A DNA stretch of 64,000 bases from Yersinia aldovae ATCC 35236 (GCF_000173735.1 NZ_ACCB01000015.1:37275-101274), one strand, 5' to 3'; shown: positions 48,047 to 60,781, numbered from the stretch's first letter. Program-made: numbers and translations. The notes: a model not told the origin generated them from the letters alone.

Positions 48047-48226
48047 ATGGCAAAGACTATTAAAGTAACTCAAACAAAAAGCAGTATCGGTCGTTTGCCG
48101 AAACATAAGGCAACTCTGATCGGTTTAGGTCTGCGTCGTATTGGTCATACTGTAGAGCGTGAGGATACTCCTGCTGTGCGTGGTATGGTCAACTTGGTTT
48201 CCTACATGGTTAAAGTTGAGGAGTAA
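48047..48226 (+). CDS. rpmD: 50S ribosomal protein L30
   Basis: 59 residues, [20 protein letters not shown] ... SYMVKVEE, read directly from the sequence two bases after the rpsE stop and three bases before rplO. Small alpha/beta ferredoxin-like ribosomal protein. Confidence 0.98.
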
Positions 48227-48229
48227 CAG

Positions 48230-48664
48230 ATGCGTTTAAATACTCTGTCTCCGGCTGAAGGTGCCAAGCATGCGCCGAAGCGTGTAGGTCGTGGTATTGG
48301 TTCTGGCCTGGGTAAAACCGCTGGTCGTGGTCACAAAGGTCAGAACTCACGTTCTGGCGGTGGCGTACGCCGTGGGTTTGAAGGTGGTCAGATGCCTTTA
48401 TATCGTCGTTTGCCGAAATTCGGCTTCACCTCTCGCAAAGCGATGATCACGGCAGAAGTTCGTCTGTCTGAACTGGCTTTAGTGGAAGGCGACGTAATCG
48501 ACCTGAACACGCTGAAAGCCGCTAACGTTGTTGGTATCCAGATTGAATTCGCGAAAGTTATGCTTTCAGGCGAAATCACTCGTGCGGTAACTCTGCGTGG
48601 TCTGCGTGTCACCAAAGGCGCTCGTGCTGCTATCGAAGCTGCTGGCGGTAAAATTGAGGAATAA
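48230..48664 (+). CDS. rplO: 50S ribosomal protein L15
   Basis: 144 residues, late-assembly protein with a Gly/Arg-rich N-terminal extension ([19 protein letters not shown]). In the spc operon before secY. Confidence 0.99.
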   Translation: MRLNTLSPAEGAKHAPKRVGRGIGSGLGKTAGRGHKGQNSRSGGGVRRGFEGGQMPLYRRLPKFGFTSRKAMITAEVRLSELALVEGDVIDLNTLKAANVVGIQIEFAKVMLSGEITRAVTLRGLRVTKGARAAIEAAGGKIEE

Positions 48665-48672
48665 GTGAGCTG

Positions 48673-50004
48673 ATGGCTAAGCAACCAGGATTAGATTTTC
48701 AAAGTGCTAAAGGCGGATTAGGCGAACTGAAGCGCAGACTTTTGTTTGTTATCGGTGCGCTTATTGTTTTCCGTATCGGCTCTTTTATTCCGATTCCTGG
48801 TATCGATGCCACTGTGCTTGCCAAATTGCTCGAACAGCAAAGAGGCACCATCATTGAAATGTTCAACATGTTCTCTGGTGGTGCACTCAGTCGTGCCTCT
48901 ATCTTTGCTTTGGGTATTATGCCGTATATTTCGGCATCAATTATTATCCAACTACTAACGGTGGTTCACCCAGCGTTAGCTGAAATAAAGAAAGAAGGGG
49001 AAGCTGGCCGTCGTAAGATTAGTCAGTACACCCGCTATGGCACGTTGGTATTGGCTATATTTCAGTCGATCGGTATTGCTACCGGTTTGCCGAATATGCC
49101 TGGGATGCAAGGTCTGGTAATCAATCCAGGCTTTGCTTTCTACTTTACCGCTGTTGTTAGCTTGGTCACAGGAACAATGTTCCTGATGTGGCTTGGCGAA
49201 CAGATTACTGAGAGAGGCATCGGCAACGGTATCTCAATCATAATCTTCGCTGGTATTGTTGCTGGTCTTCCACCTGCAATAGCCCATACCATCGAGCAAG
49301 CTCGGCAAGGCGACCTGCACTTCCTCCTGTTGCTGTTGGTTGCAGTATTAGTGTTTGCAGTAACCTTCTTCGTTGTTTTCATTGAACGTGGTCAACGTCG
49401 TATCGTCGTTAACTATGCCAAGCGTCAACAAGGTCGTCGTGTTTATGCAGCACAGAGCACACACTTACCGTTGAAAGTGAATATGGCTGGGGTTATCCCC
49501 GCAATCTTCGCTTCCAGCATAATTCTGTTCCCTGCCACGATTGCATCATGGTTTGGGGGCGGGACAGGTTGGAACTGGCTGACGACTATTTCGATGTATT
49601 TGCAGCCGGGACAGCCGCTTTATGTGTTACTCTATGCGTCTGCAATCATCTTCTTCTGTTTCTTCTACACGGCGTTGGTGTTTAACCCGCGTGAAACAGC
49701 AGATAACCTGAAGAAGTCCGGTGCATTCGTGCCAGGAATTCGTCCGGGAGAGCAAACGGCGAAGTACATCGATAAAGTAATGACGCGTCTAACCTTAATT
49801 GGTGCGATGTATATTACTTTCATCTGCCTGATCCCGGAGTTCATGCGTGACGCGATGAAAGTACCATTTTACTTTGGTGGTACCTCCCTACTTATTGTAG
49901 TGGTGGTCATCATGGACTTTATGGCTCAAGTGCAAACTCTGATGATGTCAAGTCAATACGAGTCTGCATTGAAGAAAGCAAACCTGAAAGGCTATAACCG
50001 CTAA
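48673..50004 (+). CDS. secY: Protein translocase subunit SecY
   Basis: 443-residue central channel of the SecYEG translocon in the inner membrane, with ten transmembrane helices. The start, [36 protein letters not shown], and plug and pore segments are family-like; cytoplasmic loop C5 [21 protein letters not shown] contacts SecA and the ribosome. Encoded within the spc operon. Confidence 0.99.
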   Translation: MAKQPGLDFQSAKGGLGELKRRLLFVIGALIVFRIGSFIPIPGIDATVLAKLLEQQRGTIIEMFNMFSGGALSRASIFALGIMPYISASIIIQLLTVVHPALAEIKKEGEAGRRKISQYTRYGTLVLAIFQSIGIATGLPNMPGMQGLVINPGFAFYFTAVVSLVTGTMFLMWLGEQITERGIGNGISIIIFAGIVAGLPPAIAHTIEQARQGDLHFLLLLLVAVLVFAVTFFVVFIERGQRRIVVNYAKRQQGRRVYAAQSTHLPLKVNMAGVIPAIFASSIILFPATIASWFGGGTGWNWLTTISMYLQPGQPLYVLLYASAIIFFCFFYTALVFNPRETADNLKKSGAFVPGIRPGEQTAKYIDKVMTRLTLIGAMYITFICLIPEFMRDAMKVPFYFGGTSLLIVVVVIMDFMAQVQTLMMSSQYESALKKANLKGYNR

Positions 50005-50154
<150 letters not shown>

Positions 50155-50190
50155 TTTATCTTGCATATTTTTCTTGCAAAGTTGGGTTGA

Positions 50191-50209
50191 GCTGGCTAGA
50201 TTAGCCAGC
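50191..50209 (+). terminator. Small hairpin after rpmJ
   Basis: GCTGGCTA-GAT-TAGCCAGC followed by CAATCTTTT: an eight-base stem with a three-base loop. Likely a weak or partial terminator between spc and alpha operons, which are known to be co-transcribed in E. coli. Confidence 0.5.
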
Positions 50210-50227
50210 CAATCTTTTGTATGTGAC

Positions 50228-50330
50228 TGCAATACTATTTGAGTATCCTGAAAACGGGCTTTTCAGAATGGTATTGCTGTATAAAATAGTAGGAGTGCAT
50301 AGTGGCCCGTATAGCAGGCATTAACATTCC
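50228..50330 (+). promoter_or_regulatory. Alpha operon leader (S4-binding pseudoknot)
   Basis: The region before and across the rpsM start carries TTTGAGTATCCTGAAAACGG, GCTTTTCAG and AAATAGTAGGAGTGCATAG, which match the E. coli alpha operon leader closely. In E. coli this RNA folds into a nested pseudoknot around the GTG start; S4 binding traps an inactive initiation complex. Confidence 0.85.
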
Positions 50331-50658
50331 TGATCAGAAACATACCGTTATCGCTTTAACCGCGATCTACGGCATCGGTAAGACCCGTTCACAGGCTATC
50401 TGTGTTGCAGCGGGTATTGCTGAAAATGTTAAGATCAGTGAGCTGTCTGAAGAGCAAATCGAGAAGCTGCGTGACGAAGTTGCCAAGTACGTTGTAGAAG
50501 GTGATCTGCGTCGTGAGGTGACCCTGAGCATCAAGCGTCTGATGGACCTTGGGACTTATCGTGGTTTGCGTCATCGTCGTGGTCTACCAGTTCGCGGTCA
50601 GCGTACTAAGACCAACGCACGTACCCGTAAGGGTCCGCGTAAACCGATCAAGAAATAA
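50302..50658 (+). CDS. rpsM: 30S ribosomal protein S13
   Basis: 118 residues, 30S head protein contacting the 50S bridge. Starts at GTG 50302 ([19 protein letters not shown]), as in E. coli, inside the S4-regulated pseudoknot. First gene of the alpha operon. Confidence 0.98.
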   Translation: MARIAGINIPDQKHTVIALTAIYGIGKTRSQAICVAAGIAENVKISELSEEQIEKLRDEVAKYVVEGDLRREVTLSIKRLMDLGTYRGLRHRRGLPVRGQRTKTNARTRKGPRKPIKK

Positions 50659-50671
50659 TCGGGGTGATTGA

Positions 50672-51064
<393 letters not shown>

Positions 51065-51076
51065 CGCTGCTTTTAG

Positions 51077-51715
<639 letters not shown>

Positions 51716-51740
51716 AGCTTAGTACCAAAGAGAGGACACA

Positions 51741-52730
51741 ATGCAGGGTTCTGTGACAGAGTTTCTAAAACCGCGCCTGGTAGATATCGAGCAAGTCAGT
51801 TCGACGCACGCCAAGGTGACCCTTGAGCCGTTAGAGCGTGGCTTTGGCCATACTCTCGGCAACGCACTGCGCCGTATTCTGCTTTCATCTATGCCGGGTT
51901 GCGCGGTGACCGAGGTTGAGATTGATGGTGTACTACATGAGTACAGCACCAAAGAAGGCGTACAGGAAGATATCCTGGAGATCCTGCTCAACCTGAAAGG
52001 GCTGGCGGTGAGAGTTCAGGGCAAAGATGAAGTTATTCTTACCCTGAATAAATCTGGCATTGGCCCTGTGACTGCAGCCGATATTACCCATGATGGTGAT
52101 GTCGAAATCGTCAAGCCGCAGCACGTTATCTGCCACCTGACCGATGAGAACGCATCTATTAGTATGCGTATCAAAGTTCAACGTGGTCGGGGTTATGTGC
52201 CGGCTTCTGCCCGAATTCATTCGGAAGAAGATGAGCGCCCGATTGGTCGTCTGTTAGTAGACGCATGCTATAGCCCTGTAGAGCGTATTGCCTACAATGT
52301 TGAAGCAGCGCGTGTAGAACAGCGTACCGACCTGGACAAGTTGGTTATCGAGATGGAAACCAATGGTACGATCGATCCTGAAGAGGCGATCCGCCGTGCG
52401 GCAACTATCTTGGCCGAACAGCTTGAAGCTTTCGTTGACCTACGTGATGTACGTCAGCCGGAAGTTAAAGAAGAGAAGCCAGAGTTCGATCCGATCCTGC
52501 TGCGCCCTGTTGACGATCTGGAATTGACTGTCCGCTCTGCTAACTGCCTCAAGGCAGAAGCTATCCACTACATCGGTGATCTGGTACAGCGTACCGAGGT
52601 TGAGTTGCTGAAAACGCCGAACCTGGGTAAAAAATCTCTTACTGAGATTAAAGACGTGCTTGCTTCCCGTGGTCTTTCTTTAGGCATGCGCCTAGAAAAT
52701 TGGCCACCAGCTAGCATTGCTGACGAGTAA
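51741..52730 (+). CDS. rpoA: RNA polymerase alpha subunit
   Basis: 329 residues; alpha-NTD (assembly; [18 protein letters not shown] near 33-50) linked to alpha-CTD (about 249-329; [20 protein letters not shown], where DNA and activators such as CRP bind). The alpha-CTD is identical in type to that of E. coli. Fourth gene of the alpha operon. Confidence 0.99.
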
Positions 52731-52746
52731 CCGGATCACAGGTTAA

Positions 52747-53160
<414 letters not shown>

Positions 53161-53173
53161 TCTGTAAACGCGT

Positions 53174-53202
53174 AAAAAAACCGGGCTTGCCCGGTTTTTT
53201 AC
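53174..53202 (+). terminator. Rho-independent terminator of the alpha operon
   Basis: AAAAAAACCGGGC-TT-GCCCGGTTTTTT: GC core with flanking A and T runs, 13 bp after the rplQ stop. Confidence 0.95.
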
Positions 53203-53328
53203 GCCCATAATTAAGTGATCTAAGTGTCCATCCCTCGTATTTTTTCTCTCTCCTCCTATTATTTATCTGCCAATCCATTAATCTTAACTACCATCCTACT
53301 TTTTGAGCCTTGATCTCTTAGTAGCGAT

Positions 53329-53698
53329 ATGGGATTAATCAATGAACAGTTTGAAAAACACATTATAAGTGCTCAAGAAAAGGGTGAACTCGATAATTTT
53401 CCTGGATACAGCCAACCATCACTATTTGATGATGCTACCTGTGTTTCCGCAGATCTAAGGGCTGGATACCGATTACTCAAGAATGCAGGATACTTTCCCC
53501 ATCATAAAGGATAGGCAGGAATTACTTACTCTCACTGATGTGCTATCACCACTTGATAGGTGTAATAATAACCACTCGAATTTTCTTAATCGCTTGGTTT
53601 TACTGAAGTTTAGATTAAACCTGGCAGGTTTTAATGTAGAGTCCTTGCATAACGAATACCAGGATAAAGTGGCAGGTCAACTCTCTAAAAAGGAATAA
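53329..53698 (+). pseudogene. yhdN: yhdN (DUF1992), frameshifted
   Basis: E. coli has yhdN between rplQ and zntR. Here the N-terminal half (MGLINEQFEKHIISAQEKGELDN ... DLRAGYRLLKNAGYFP) is read from 53329 and stops at TAG 53512-53514. The C-terminal half (KDRQELLTLTDVLSPLDR ... FLHNEYQDK-like LHNEYQDKVAGQLSKKE) continues in the next frame to 53698. The shift falls at the CCCC run near 53497-53500. Alignment to DUF1992 fits either one extra C or two missing bases. No good ribosome-binding site precedes 53329. Function of the intact family is unknown. Confidence 0.78.
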
Positions 53699-53701
53699 CG
53701 A

Positions 53702-54127
53702 ATGTTAAAGATAGGGCAGCTCGCCAAACTTGCTGATGTTACACCAGATACTATTCGCTATTATGAAAAGCAAGGCATGATGGAACATGGAGAGCGAACG
53801 ACAGGGGGATACAGGCTTTATAATGAGCAAGATTTGCAGCGTTTACGTTTTATCCGTTATGCTAAACAGTTAGGATTCACGTTAGAGACTATTGCTGAGT
53901 TACTGTCGATCCGGGTTGATCCTGCGCATCATACTTGTCAGGAATCTAAGGCGATCGTAGACTCGCGTTTGCACGATGTAGAAAGTAAGATTATAGAACT
54001 AAAGAAAATGCGTGAGTCTCTAAAGCGTCTTAGTCAGGCTTGTTGTGGGAGTACCCATGCCACAACATATTGCTCTATTTTAGAAGCGTTGGAACAAGGT
54101 GCCGCTGAAGAGTTAGTTAAAGGGTAA
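53702..54127 (+). CDS. zntR: Zn(II)-responsive MerR-family regulator ZntR
   Basis: 141-residue activator of the zinc exporter gene zntA, which is not in this window. N-terminal winged HTH (MLKIGQLAKLADVTPDTIRYYEK), dimerisation helix, and metal-binding residues C79, C114, C115, H119 and C124, all at the same positions as in E. coli ZntR. It lies four bases after the yhdN remnant. Confidence 0.97.
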   Translation: MLKIGQLAKLADVTPDTIRYYEKQGMMEHGERTTGGYRLYNEQDLQRLRFIRYAKQLGFTLETIAELLSIRVDPAHHTCQESKAIVDSRLHDVESKIIELKKMRESLKRLSQACCGSTHATTYCSILEALEQGAAEELVKG

Positions 54128-54217
54128 TTATTTCGGTTAGATCTTTAAATTTGTCGAAAACCGCAGTATTATCCGCAGGTTTTTTAAGCAAAACTAGGAT
54201 TGATGAGGATAACTAAT

Positions 54218-54424
54218 ATGACGACATATCGACATGCCAAAGGAAAAATTAAGGACAACGCGCTGGAAGCTCTACTTCATGATCCTCTTTTCAGGCAACG
54301 TATTGAAAAGAATGTTAAAGGCAAAGGAAGCTATCAGCGTAAAGAAAAACACGCAAAAGGTGGTAACTGGGAGGCCAGTGGTAAGCAATCAATAGATTTA
54401 TTACCACTGGCCTTCTCGATTTGA
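54218..54424 (+). CDS. arfA: Alternative ribosome-rescue factor ArfA
   Basis: 68-residue full frame, [29 protein letters not shown]... GNWEASGK. ArfA recruits RF2 to ribosomes stalled on non-stop mRNA and is a backup for tmRNA. GAGGA lies eight bases before ATG 54218. A strong hairpin inside the 3' part of the coding region cuts the message short, so the active product is expected to be about 52-55 residues, made from a non-stop transcript only when tmRNA fails. Confidence 0.95.
   Translation: MTTYRHAKGKIKDNALEALLHDPLFRQRIEKNVKGKGSYQRKEKHAKGGNWEASGKQSIDLLPLAFSI
54370..54415 (+). promoter_or_regulatory. Intragenic hairpin of arfA (RNase III / non-stop control)
   Basis: GGCCAGTGGTAA (54373-54384) and TTACCACTGGCC (54401-54412) form a perfect 12-base stem, extendable to about 15 with one wobble, with a 16-base loop, within the last 19 codons of arfA. 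In E. coli the equivalent hairpin is cut by RNase III or terminates transcription, so the mRNA lacks a stop codon. Confidence 0.85.
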
Positions 54425-54432
54425 AACTAAAT

Positions 54433-54456
54433 AAAAAAGCCATCATTTGATGGCTT
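54433..54456. terminator. Terminator between convergent arfA and mscL
   Basis: AAAAGCCATCA-TT-TGATGGCTTTT, eleven-base stem with A and T runs on both strands. Confidence 0.9.
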
Positions 54457-54478
54457 TTGACGTTAAATAAGGCTGTAG

Positions 54479-54889
54479 TTATTTTGGCTGTTGTGCTTTC
54501 AGTAAATCACGAATCTCTGCGAGCAGTTTTTCTTCTGTTGTTGGTGCTGGCGGTGCTGCAGGTTCTTCCGCTTTTTCGCGGCGCATTTTATTCATTAGCT
54601 TCACTGCTGAAAATATGGCGAGTGCGACAATGACAAAATCGAAAATGCTTTGAATAAAGATACCGTAATTCATTACAACTGCAGGAACCGTCCCCTCAGC
54701 TGCACGTAATACCACATGGAATTGTTTGAAGTCGACGCCGCCCAGTAATACACCCAGTGGTGGCATAATGATATCGGCAACAAGCGAAGAAACGATTCTG
54801 CCAAATGCAGCACCGATAATTACACCGACAGCCAAGTCGACCACATTGCCACGCATGGCAAATTCACGAAACTCCTTCATAAAACTCAT
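54479..54889 (-). CDS. mscL: Large-conductance mechanosensitive channel MscL
   Basis: 136-residue inner-membrane channel that opens under membrane tension and releases solutes on hypo-osmotic shock. [30 protein letters not shown] (TM1 with the G-rich gate) and TM2 near 75-100; charged C-terminal helix [15 protein letters not shown] 54889 has GGAG eight bases upstream. Downstream of trkA, as in E. coli. Confidence 0.98.
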   Translation of the reverse strand: MSFMKEFREFAMRGNVVDLAVGVIIGAAFGRIVSSLVADIIMPPLGVLLGGVDFKQFHVVLRAAEGTVPAVVMNYGIFIQSIFDFVIVALAIFSAVKLMNKMRREKAEEPAAPPAPTTEEKLLAEIRDLLKAQQPK

Positions 54890-55029
54890 AACCAACACTC
54901 CTTTTAAAAATGAACTACTTAATCTTAGTTAAATAAATCCTAATGCCACAAATTATAGACATTTTTTTCTCATCCCCCATCAGAATAGTTTTAATTTATA
55001 AACTATTCCGTAGAGGCTAATTGTGCTGA

Positions 55030-56406
55030 TTACAAGAAGAATGGGCTTGGTTGGAATAACCGTTCCACATCAGGGACAAACTTTTTATGAGTAATAAACA
55101 TCACCACATGATCGCCCTGCTTAATAACGGAATTACTGTTGGCAATAATAACTTCGTCGCCGCGTACAATTGCCCCGATGGTTGTGCCAGGTGGCAGCTT
55201 GATATCTTCTACCATTCGACCAACCACTTTTGATGTGCTTTCATCACCGTGAGCAATAGCTTCTATCGCTTCAGCAACGCCACGTCGTAGGGATGATACG
55301 CTAACAATGTCAGCTTTACGCACATGGCCCAGTAGTGCAGAAATCGTGGCTTGTTGTGGTGATATAACTATATCAATAACACTTCCCTGAACCAGATCGA
55401 CATAGGCGCTGCGCTGGATTAATACCATTGCCTTTTTAGCGCCCATGCGCTTTGCGAGCATAGCGGACATAATATTTGCTTCATCATCATTAGTAATGGC
55501 AATAAAGACATCAACCTGCTCAATATGCTCTTCTGCTAACAGTTCCTGATCTGATGCATCGCCATAAAATACGATAGTATCATGCAACATTTCGGCTAGA
55601 TCAGCGGCGCGTTGTGGGTCACGTTCAATTAATTTCACGCTGTAATCTTTCTCTAACCGTAAAGCCAAACCAGCACCCACATTGCCACCACCCACAATCA
55701 TGATGCGTTTGTAGGGTTTTTCCAGCCGTTGCAGTTCACTCATTACGGCCCGAATATGCTGGGAGGCAGCTACGAAAAATACTTCATCACCGGCTTCAAT
55801 GATTGTCGAGCCTTGCGGGCGGATTGGCCGGTCCTGGCGGAATATAGCGGCAACTCGGGTGTCAATATGCGGCATATGTTCACGTAAAGACGATAATGCA
55901 TTTCCGACTAATGGCCCGCCATAATAGGCCTTAACCGCAGCAATACTGACCTTACCTTCAGCAAAGTTAACCACCTGTAATGCGCCAGGGTATTCGATTA
56001 ACTTATAGATATAATCGATAACGAGTTGTTCTGGCGAAATCAAATGGTCGATAGGAACCGCTTCTGGCAGAAAAAGCTTATCCGCTTCACGAATATATTC
56101 GGCTGAACGAATGCGAGCGATGCGATTTGGGGTATTAAATAATGAGTATGCGATTTGGCACGCGATCATGTTGGTTTCATCTGAATTAGTGACCGCCACC
56201 AACATATCGGCATCTTCTGCCCCGGCTTCTCGCAAGACCCGAGGGTGAGAACCATGCCCCTGGACCACGCGCAGGTCAAATTTATCCTGCAATTGACGCA
56301 AACGGCCCGAGTCAATATCAACGACTGTAATATCGTTATTTTCACCTACCAGGTTTTCTGCCAGGGTTCCGCCAACTTGCCCCGCCCCAAGAATAATGAT
56401 TTTCAT
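55030..56406 (-). CDS. trkA: Trk potassium uptake regulatory subunit TrkA
   Basis: 458-residue cytoplasmic NAD(H)/ATP-binding protein that gates TrkH/TrkG potassium channels. Two RCK repeats, each with a dinucleotide fold ([15 protein letters not shown] at 4-18, [16 protein letters not shown] near 236-251) and a TrkA-C domain. Between rsmB and mscL. Confidence 0.98.
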   Translation of the reverse strand: MKIIILGAGQVGGTLAENLVGENNDITVVDIDSGRLRQLQDKFDLRVVQGHGSHPRVLREAGAEDADMLVAVTNSDETNMIACQIAYSLFNTPNRIARIRSAEYIREADKLFLPEAVPIDHLISPEQLVIDYIYKLIEYPGALQVVNFAEGKVSIAAVKAYYGGPLVGNALSSLREHMPHIDTRVAAIFRQDRPIRPQGSTIIEAGDEVFFVAASQHIRAVMSELQRLEKPYKRIMIVGGGNVGAGLALRLEKDYSVKLIERDPQRAADLAEMLHDTIVFYGDASDQELLAEEHIEQVDVFIAITNDDEANIMSAMLAKRMGAKKAMVLIQRSAYVDLVQGSVIDIVISPQQATISALLGHVRKADIVSVSSLRRGVAEAIEAIAHGDESTSKVVGRMVEDIKLPPGTTIGAIVRGDEVIIANSNSVIKQGDHVVMFITHKKFVPDVERLFQPSPFFL

Positions 56407-56460
56407 AGCGTTCTCTGTTTCACACTGACATTAGGTTTCGAGGCATAGCAAAAGCCACAA

Positions 56461-57750
56461 CTATCTTTTGATCAACTTTGCATAAAAGAAACCGTCACCA
56501 TCCTCAGGATGGGGCAAGTTCTGCTTACCGGGGGCAACGGCAGTTCCCGTCTCCACTAACTCAGCTTCGGAGTGCCGTTGCAAAAAAGCGGCAATCTGCT
56601 GCTGATTTTCGTCCGGTAATATAGAGCAGGTAGCATAAACCATTACGCCGCCTTTTTTCAGTTTAGGCCAGATAGCTTCAACAATCTCTGATTGTAATTT
56701 GGCCAAATCAGCAATATCGCTGTCCCGACGTAGCCATTTGATATCTGGGTGCCGACGAATGACGCCTGTTGCAGAGCATGGTGCATCTAATAGTATTCGA
56801 TCAAACTGCTGATCACCGCACCATTCATCGGGTGTCCGTCCATCGCCGACTCTTACGACCGCATGTAAATTCAGGCGTTGTAAGTTTTCTTTAACCCGAC
56901 TGAGTCGTTGTTCATCTATATCGATAGCCAATACATGGGCCTTAGGCGCAGCTTCCAGAATATGCGTCGTTTTGCCCCCTGGAGCGGCACATAAATCGAG
57001 GATCTGCTCACCATCTTGCGGATCAAGCAGATCAACGCAGCCTTGTGCCGATGCATCTTGCACGGTAACCCAGCCGAGTTCGAAACCCGGCAGATCATTG
57101 ACGGCACATGGCGTAATGAGGCGTACGGCATCGGAATAAAAGTCATGGGGCAGAGCATCAATATTGGCTTGTTTTAATAGCTCAAGATATTCATTTCGTG
57201 AATGGTGTAGCCGGCTCACACGCAGCCACATAGGAGGTTTTTGGTTATTCGCCTCCAGAATTTGTTGCCATTGGTCTGGATATGCCTGCTTAATCCGCGC
57301 CAATAACCAGCTTGGATGCAGATAGCGGCTATCGTTATTGGCAGCACGTTCCAGTAATTCTACTTGTTGGCGCTGGAATTGGCGCAGTACCCCGTTGATC
57401 AGCCCTTTTAATTGTGGGCGTTTAAGGGCTGTCGCACCTTCAACGGTTTCGGCCAGAGCAGCATGTGGAGGAATGCGGGTATAAATCAGCTGGTACAACC
57501 CGACCATAATCAAATAATGGAAAATGCGCTGTTTGCCGGTCAATGGGCGTGCCATCAACTGCTGGATACACCATTCAAGCTGTGGTAGAACACGCAAAGC
57601 GCCAAAACACAACTCCTGTAGCAAAGCGCGATCTTTGTCGGAAATATTTTTCTGAAGCTCAGGTAGAACGGTACTGAGCGATTGCCCCTGATCCAATACC
57701 TGGCTAATTGCTTTAGCAGCGATGCTGCGGAGATTATATGTGTTTTTCAT
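56461..57750 (-). CDS. rsmB: 16S rRNA m5C967 methyltransferase RsmB
   Basis: 429 residues, the same as E. coli RsmB. NusB-like N-terminal domain (about 1-140), then the SAM-dependent methyltransferase ([15 protein letters not shown] near 255) with catalytic cysteines in LDAPCSATG (near 325) and YATCSILP (near 375). ATG 57750 ([19 protein letters not shown]) fits the family; an in-frame TTG upstream would add six residues. Confidence 0.96.
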   Translation of the reverse strand: MKNTYNLRSIAAKAISQVLDQGQSLSTVLPELQKNISDKDRALLQELCFGALRVLPQLEWCIQQLMARPLTGKQRIFHYLIMVGLYQLIYTRIPPHAALAETVEGATALKRPQLKGLINGVLRQFQRQQVELLERAANNDSRYLHPSWLLARIKQAYPDQWQQILEANNQKPPMWLRVSRLHHSRNEYLELLKQANIDALPHDFYSDAVRLITPCAVNDLPGFELGWVTVQDASAQGCVDLLDPQDGEQILDLCAAPGGKTTHILEAAPKAHVLAIDIDEQRLSRVKENLQRLNLHAVVRVGDGRTPDEWCGDQQFDRILLDAPCSATGVIRRHPDIKWLRRDSDIADLAKLQSEIVEAIWPKLKKGGVMVYATCSILPDENQQQIAAFLQRHSEAELVETGTAVAPGKQNLPHPEDGDGFFYAKLIKR

Positions 57751-57823
57751 AACCAAAAAAGCCGACAAACGTCAGCAAATAAAGGGAAAGTGGCCCGATG
57801 ATGATATACCGGGCGATGAAACT

Positions 57824-58025
57824 TATACCCGTCATCTTTCAAGTTGCAGATGCGTTGGCTGCCTTCGCTACTCGGCCCGTCCATGGGCCTCGCCTCTGCG
57901 AGGCCGCTGCAAGCAACGTTCAAATCTGCTCCGGGCAGATTTGTCACCCGAATCACTTACTTGTATAAGCTCATCGGGATTCTCTCGTTTGCCGCCTTCC
58001 TGCACCATGAAATCCATTGGGTATA
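57824..58025. repeat. ERIC element carrying the ~75-bp insertion (copy C), between fmt and rsmB
   Basis: About 202 bp, from TATACCCGTCATCTTTCAAG to ATTGGGTATA. It holds the same insert as copies A and B, with GGCCTCGCCTCTGCGAGGCC and ATCTGC-TCCGG-GCAGAT (57924-57940). It lies within the def-fmt-rsmB-trkA-mscL transcription unit known from E. coli. Confidence 0.9.
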
Positions 58026-58041
58026 TGATTTAATAGATCTT

Positions 58042-58989
58042 TTATGCTAGTTGGTTACCGGGTGTAAACCATTCGCGTCGTGAATTTAATAAGTCAGCAG
58101 CGGACATGGCTTTCTTCCCGGCCGGTTGCAGTTGTGTGATATTCAAAACACCATCAGCGGTTGCAACTTGAATGCCATGCTTATCGGCATGAATGATTAT
58201 TCCTGGCGTAGCATTCTCAACGGCAGCGAGCACTTGTGCTTGCCAAACTTTGATGGGTTGTTCATCAACGACAAAATAGCTAACTGGCCACGGATTAAAA
58301 GCACGAATACAACGCTCTAGCTGAGCAGCAGAAAGTGACCAATCTAATCTGGCCTCCTCTTTGCTGAGTTTTTCGGCATAGGTAACTTGCGTTTCATCTT
58401 GTACTTCAGGCTGCGCAGTGCCATCAGCCAATTGTTGCAGCGTTATCAATAAGCCCTGAGGGCCAAGCTGAGCTAATTTATCGTAAAGTGTTGCGCTGGT
58501 ATCTTCTGGCTGAATACCACATTCAATTTTATGCAGCATATCACCGGTATCTAGCCCGACATCCATTTGCATGATAGTCACACCGGTTTTTGTGTCTCCT
58601 GCCCATAATGAACGTTGGATCGGCGCAGCACCGCGCCAGCGCGGTAACAGTGAACCATGTACATTAATGCAGCCTAGTCGTGGCATAGCTAAAACAGCGG
58701 CTGGCAGAATCAAACCATAGGCGACAACGACCATAATATCTGCTTTAAGATCAGCAACCAGATACTGGTTTTCTTCTGGTCGCAATGATTTTGGCTGAAA
58801 TACTGGAATGTTGTGTTGTTCAGCTAAGACCTTAACCGGGCTTGGCGTGAGTTTATTCCCTCGGCCAGCTGGGCGGTCTGGTTGAGTGAAAACCCCCACA
58901 ATCTGATGTTGAGAAGACAACAACGCGCCTAAATGGCGCGCTGCAAAGTCAGGAGTTCCGGCAAAAATAATCCGCAAAGAATCAGACAC
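58042..58989 (-). CDS. fmt: Methionyl-tRNA formyltransferase
   Basis: 315 residues. Formylates Met-tRNAi with 10-formyl-tetrahydrofolate. The catalytic [15 protein letters not shown] (N and H near 107-109) and the aspartate in [10 protein letters not shown] are present, followed by the tRNA-binding C-terminal OB domain. Follows def by 24 bp. Confidence 0.98.
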   Translation of the reverse strand: MSDSLRIIFAGTPDFAARHLGALLSSQHQIVGVFTQPDRPAGRGNKLTPSPVKVLAEQHNIPVFQPKSLRPEENQYLVADLKADIMVVVAYGLILPAAVLAMPRLGCINVHGSLLPRWRGAAPIQRSLWAGDTKTGVTIMQMDVGLDTGDMLHKIECGIQPEDTSATLYDKLAQLGPQGLLITLQQLADGTAQPEVQDETQVTYAEKLSKEEARLDWSLSAAQLERCIRAFNPWPVSYFVVDEQPIKVWQAQVLAAVENATPGIIIHADKHGIQVATADGVLNITQLQPAGKKAMSAADLLNSRREWFTPGNQLA

Positions 58990-59013
58990 ATTGGTTTCCT
59001 GAATTAAAAGGGG

Positions 59014-59526
59014 TTAGTTGGCGCGCGCATTCAGCTTAGCCATTTTCTCCAGCTTTTGGCGGATACGCTGACGTTTCAGTGGTGATAAGTAGTCCACAAA
59101 CAGTTTACCCACCAAATGATCCATCTCGTGCTGAATACAGATTGCTAATAAATCATCCGCTTCGAGTTCGAACGGTTTACCGTCGCGGTCCAGCGCTCTG
59201 ACTTTCACTTTTTCAGCGCGAGGGACTAAGGCTCGTTGCTCTGGTATTGATAAGCAACCTTCTTCGATGCCGGTTTCACCACTTTTTTCCAGCAGCTCAG
59301 GGTTAATCAACACTAAACGCTGGTCACGATTTTCCGAAACATCAATCACGATAATTTGTTTATGAACATCCACTTGGGTTGCGGCAAGACCAATGCCTTC
59401 CTCTGCGTACATTGTCTCGAACATGTCGTCCACAATACGCTGGATTTCACCATTAACTTCTTTTACCGGCGCTGCAATTTTGCGCAGCCGCTCGTCTGGG
59501 TAATGTAATACTTGTAATACTGACAT
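59014..59526 (-). CDS. def: Peptide deformylase
   Basis: 170-residue Fe(II) metalloprotease that removes N-formyl groups from nascent proteins. All three motifs are intact: GIGLAATQV (45-53), EGCLS (C91) and QHEMDHL (H133, E134, H137). First gene of def-fmt-rsmB; divergent from dprA, as in E. coli. Confidence 0.99.
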   Translation of the reverse strand: MSVLQVLHYPDERLRKIAAPVKEVNGEIQRIVDDMFETMYAEEGIGLAATQVDVHKQIIVIDVSENRDQRLVLINPELLEKSGETGIEEGCLSIPEQRALVPRAEKVKVRALDRDGKPFELEADDLLAICIQHEMDHLVGKLFVDYLSPLKRQRIRQKLEKMAKLNARAN

Positions 59527-59659
59527 AAATATCTAGATCTGCGTCCGAGTAGTGAATGATATTCAATCTTCATTCTAGACATTTCCGGCTCTGATTGACA
59601 GCATCGTCTACCAATTGAACAAATCGGTATCAGCTTAGGCAGCAAGCCAGGGAGGCGAT

Positions 59660-60781
59660 ATGTTAGCGGCGGAATTATGGCTCAGGATGAGCCAAGTAAA
59701 GGGGGTTGGGACGGTGAAAAGCAGCTTGTTGGCTAGACGGTTACTTGCCAGTGGCGATATTCACCCTGGGCGATTACTCGCTTACGGCCTGAATACGCTA
59801 CAATGTCAGCAATTTACGCAAGTGGACCCCCGCTATATAGAGGCTGCATTAATCTGGTTAACTCATCCCTCACACCACTTACTCAGTTACGGGGAGCCTG
59901 GCTACCCACCTCGTTTGACACACATCTCTGCCGCGCCATTGATCCTTTTTGTTTCCGGCGAACTGGATGTTCTCTACCGCCCACAGCTTGCGATGGTTGG
60001 GAGCCGCCATTTTAGCCATTATGGTGAACAATGGGCCAGGCATTTTGCCTCTGAGCTGGCGCTTGCGGGGCTGGTTATTACCAGTGGCTTGGCGATGGGG
60101 ATCGATGGAATTTGCCATCAGGCAGCCTTAACTGTCCAAGGCCAGACTATCGCGGTATTAGGCAGTGGGTTGGAGAACATCTACCCACGCCAACACAGCC
60201 ATTTAGCCTGCGAAATTGAATCCCAAGGTGGGGCTTTGGTTTCGGAGTTTTTGACAACCGCATTACCCATTGCCGCACATTTTCCCAGACGCAACCGTAT
60301 TATCAGTGGGTTAAGTACTGCGGTATTGGTTGTGGAAGCCACGCTGAAAAGTGGTTCTCTGATTACAGCCCGGTATGCGATGGAACAAGGCAGAGATGTT
60401 TTTGCGCTACCCGGCCCGTTAGGAAGTGCGACCAGTGAAGGTGTGCATTGGCTAATTCAGCAAGGCGCTTATCTGGCTCGATCGGCGCAAGAAGTATCGG
60501 AGCAACTCAGTGGGCAGTTGCAATGGATATCATTACCTGCCGAAGAAATTATTTCTTCATCAGAAGCGCAAGTTGAATTGCCATTTGCTGATGTGTTGGC
60601 TAACGTAGGAGATGAGGTGACACCTGTTGATGTCGTCGCCGAACGTGCCGGCCAGCCTGTGCCAGATATCGTCAGCAAGTTGCTCGAACTGGAGTTAGCA
60701 GGGTGGGTAGCAGCCGTACCCGGCGGTTATGTCCGAATAAGGAGGGCAGGCCATGTTCGACGTTCTAATTTACTTATTTGA
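59660..60781 (+). CDS. dprA: DNA-processing protein DprA (Smf)
   Basis: 373 residues. Binds single-stranded DNA and loads RecA in natural transformation; its role in enterobacteria is unclear. Rossmann-like core with [11 protein letters not shown] near 113 and [16 protein letters not shown] near 142, [12 protein letters not shown], then a winged-helix C-terminus (about 300-373). It overlaps smg by 29 bases. Confidence 0.96.
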   Translation: MLAAELWLRMSQVKGVGTVKSSLLARRLLASGDIHPGRLLAYGLNTLQCQQFTQVDPRYIEAALIWLTHPSHHLLSYGEPGYPPRLTHISAAPLILFVSGELDVLYRPQLAMVGSRHFSHYGEQWARHFASELALAGLVITSGLAMGIDGICHQAALTVQGQTIAVLGSGLENIYPRQHSHLACEIESQGGALVSEFLTTALPIAAHFPRRNRIISGLSTAVLVVEATLKSGSLITARYAMEQGRDVFALPGPLGSATSEGVHWLIQQGAYLARSAQEVSEQLSGQLQWISLPAEEIISSSEAQVELPFADVLANVGDEVTPVDVVAERAGQPVPDIVSKLLELELAGWVAAVPGGYVRIRRAGHVRRSNLLI

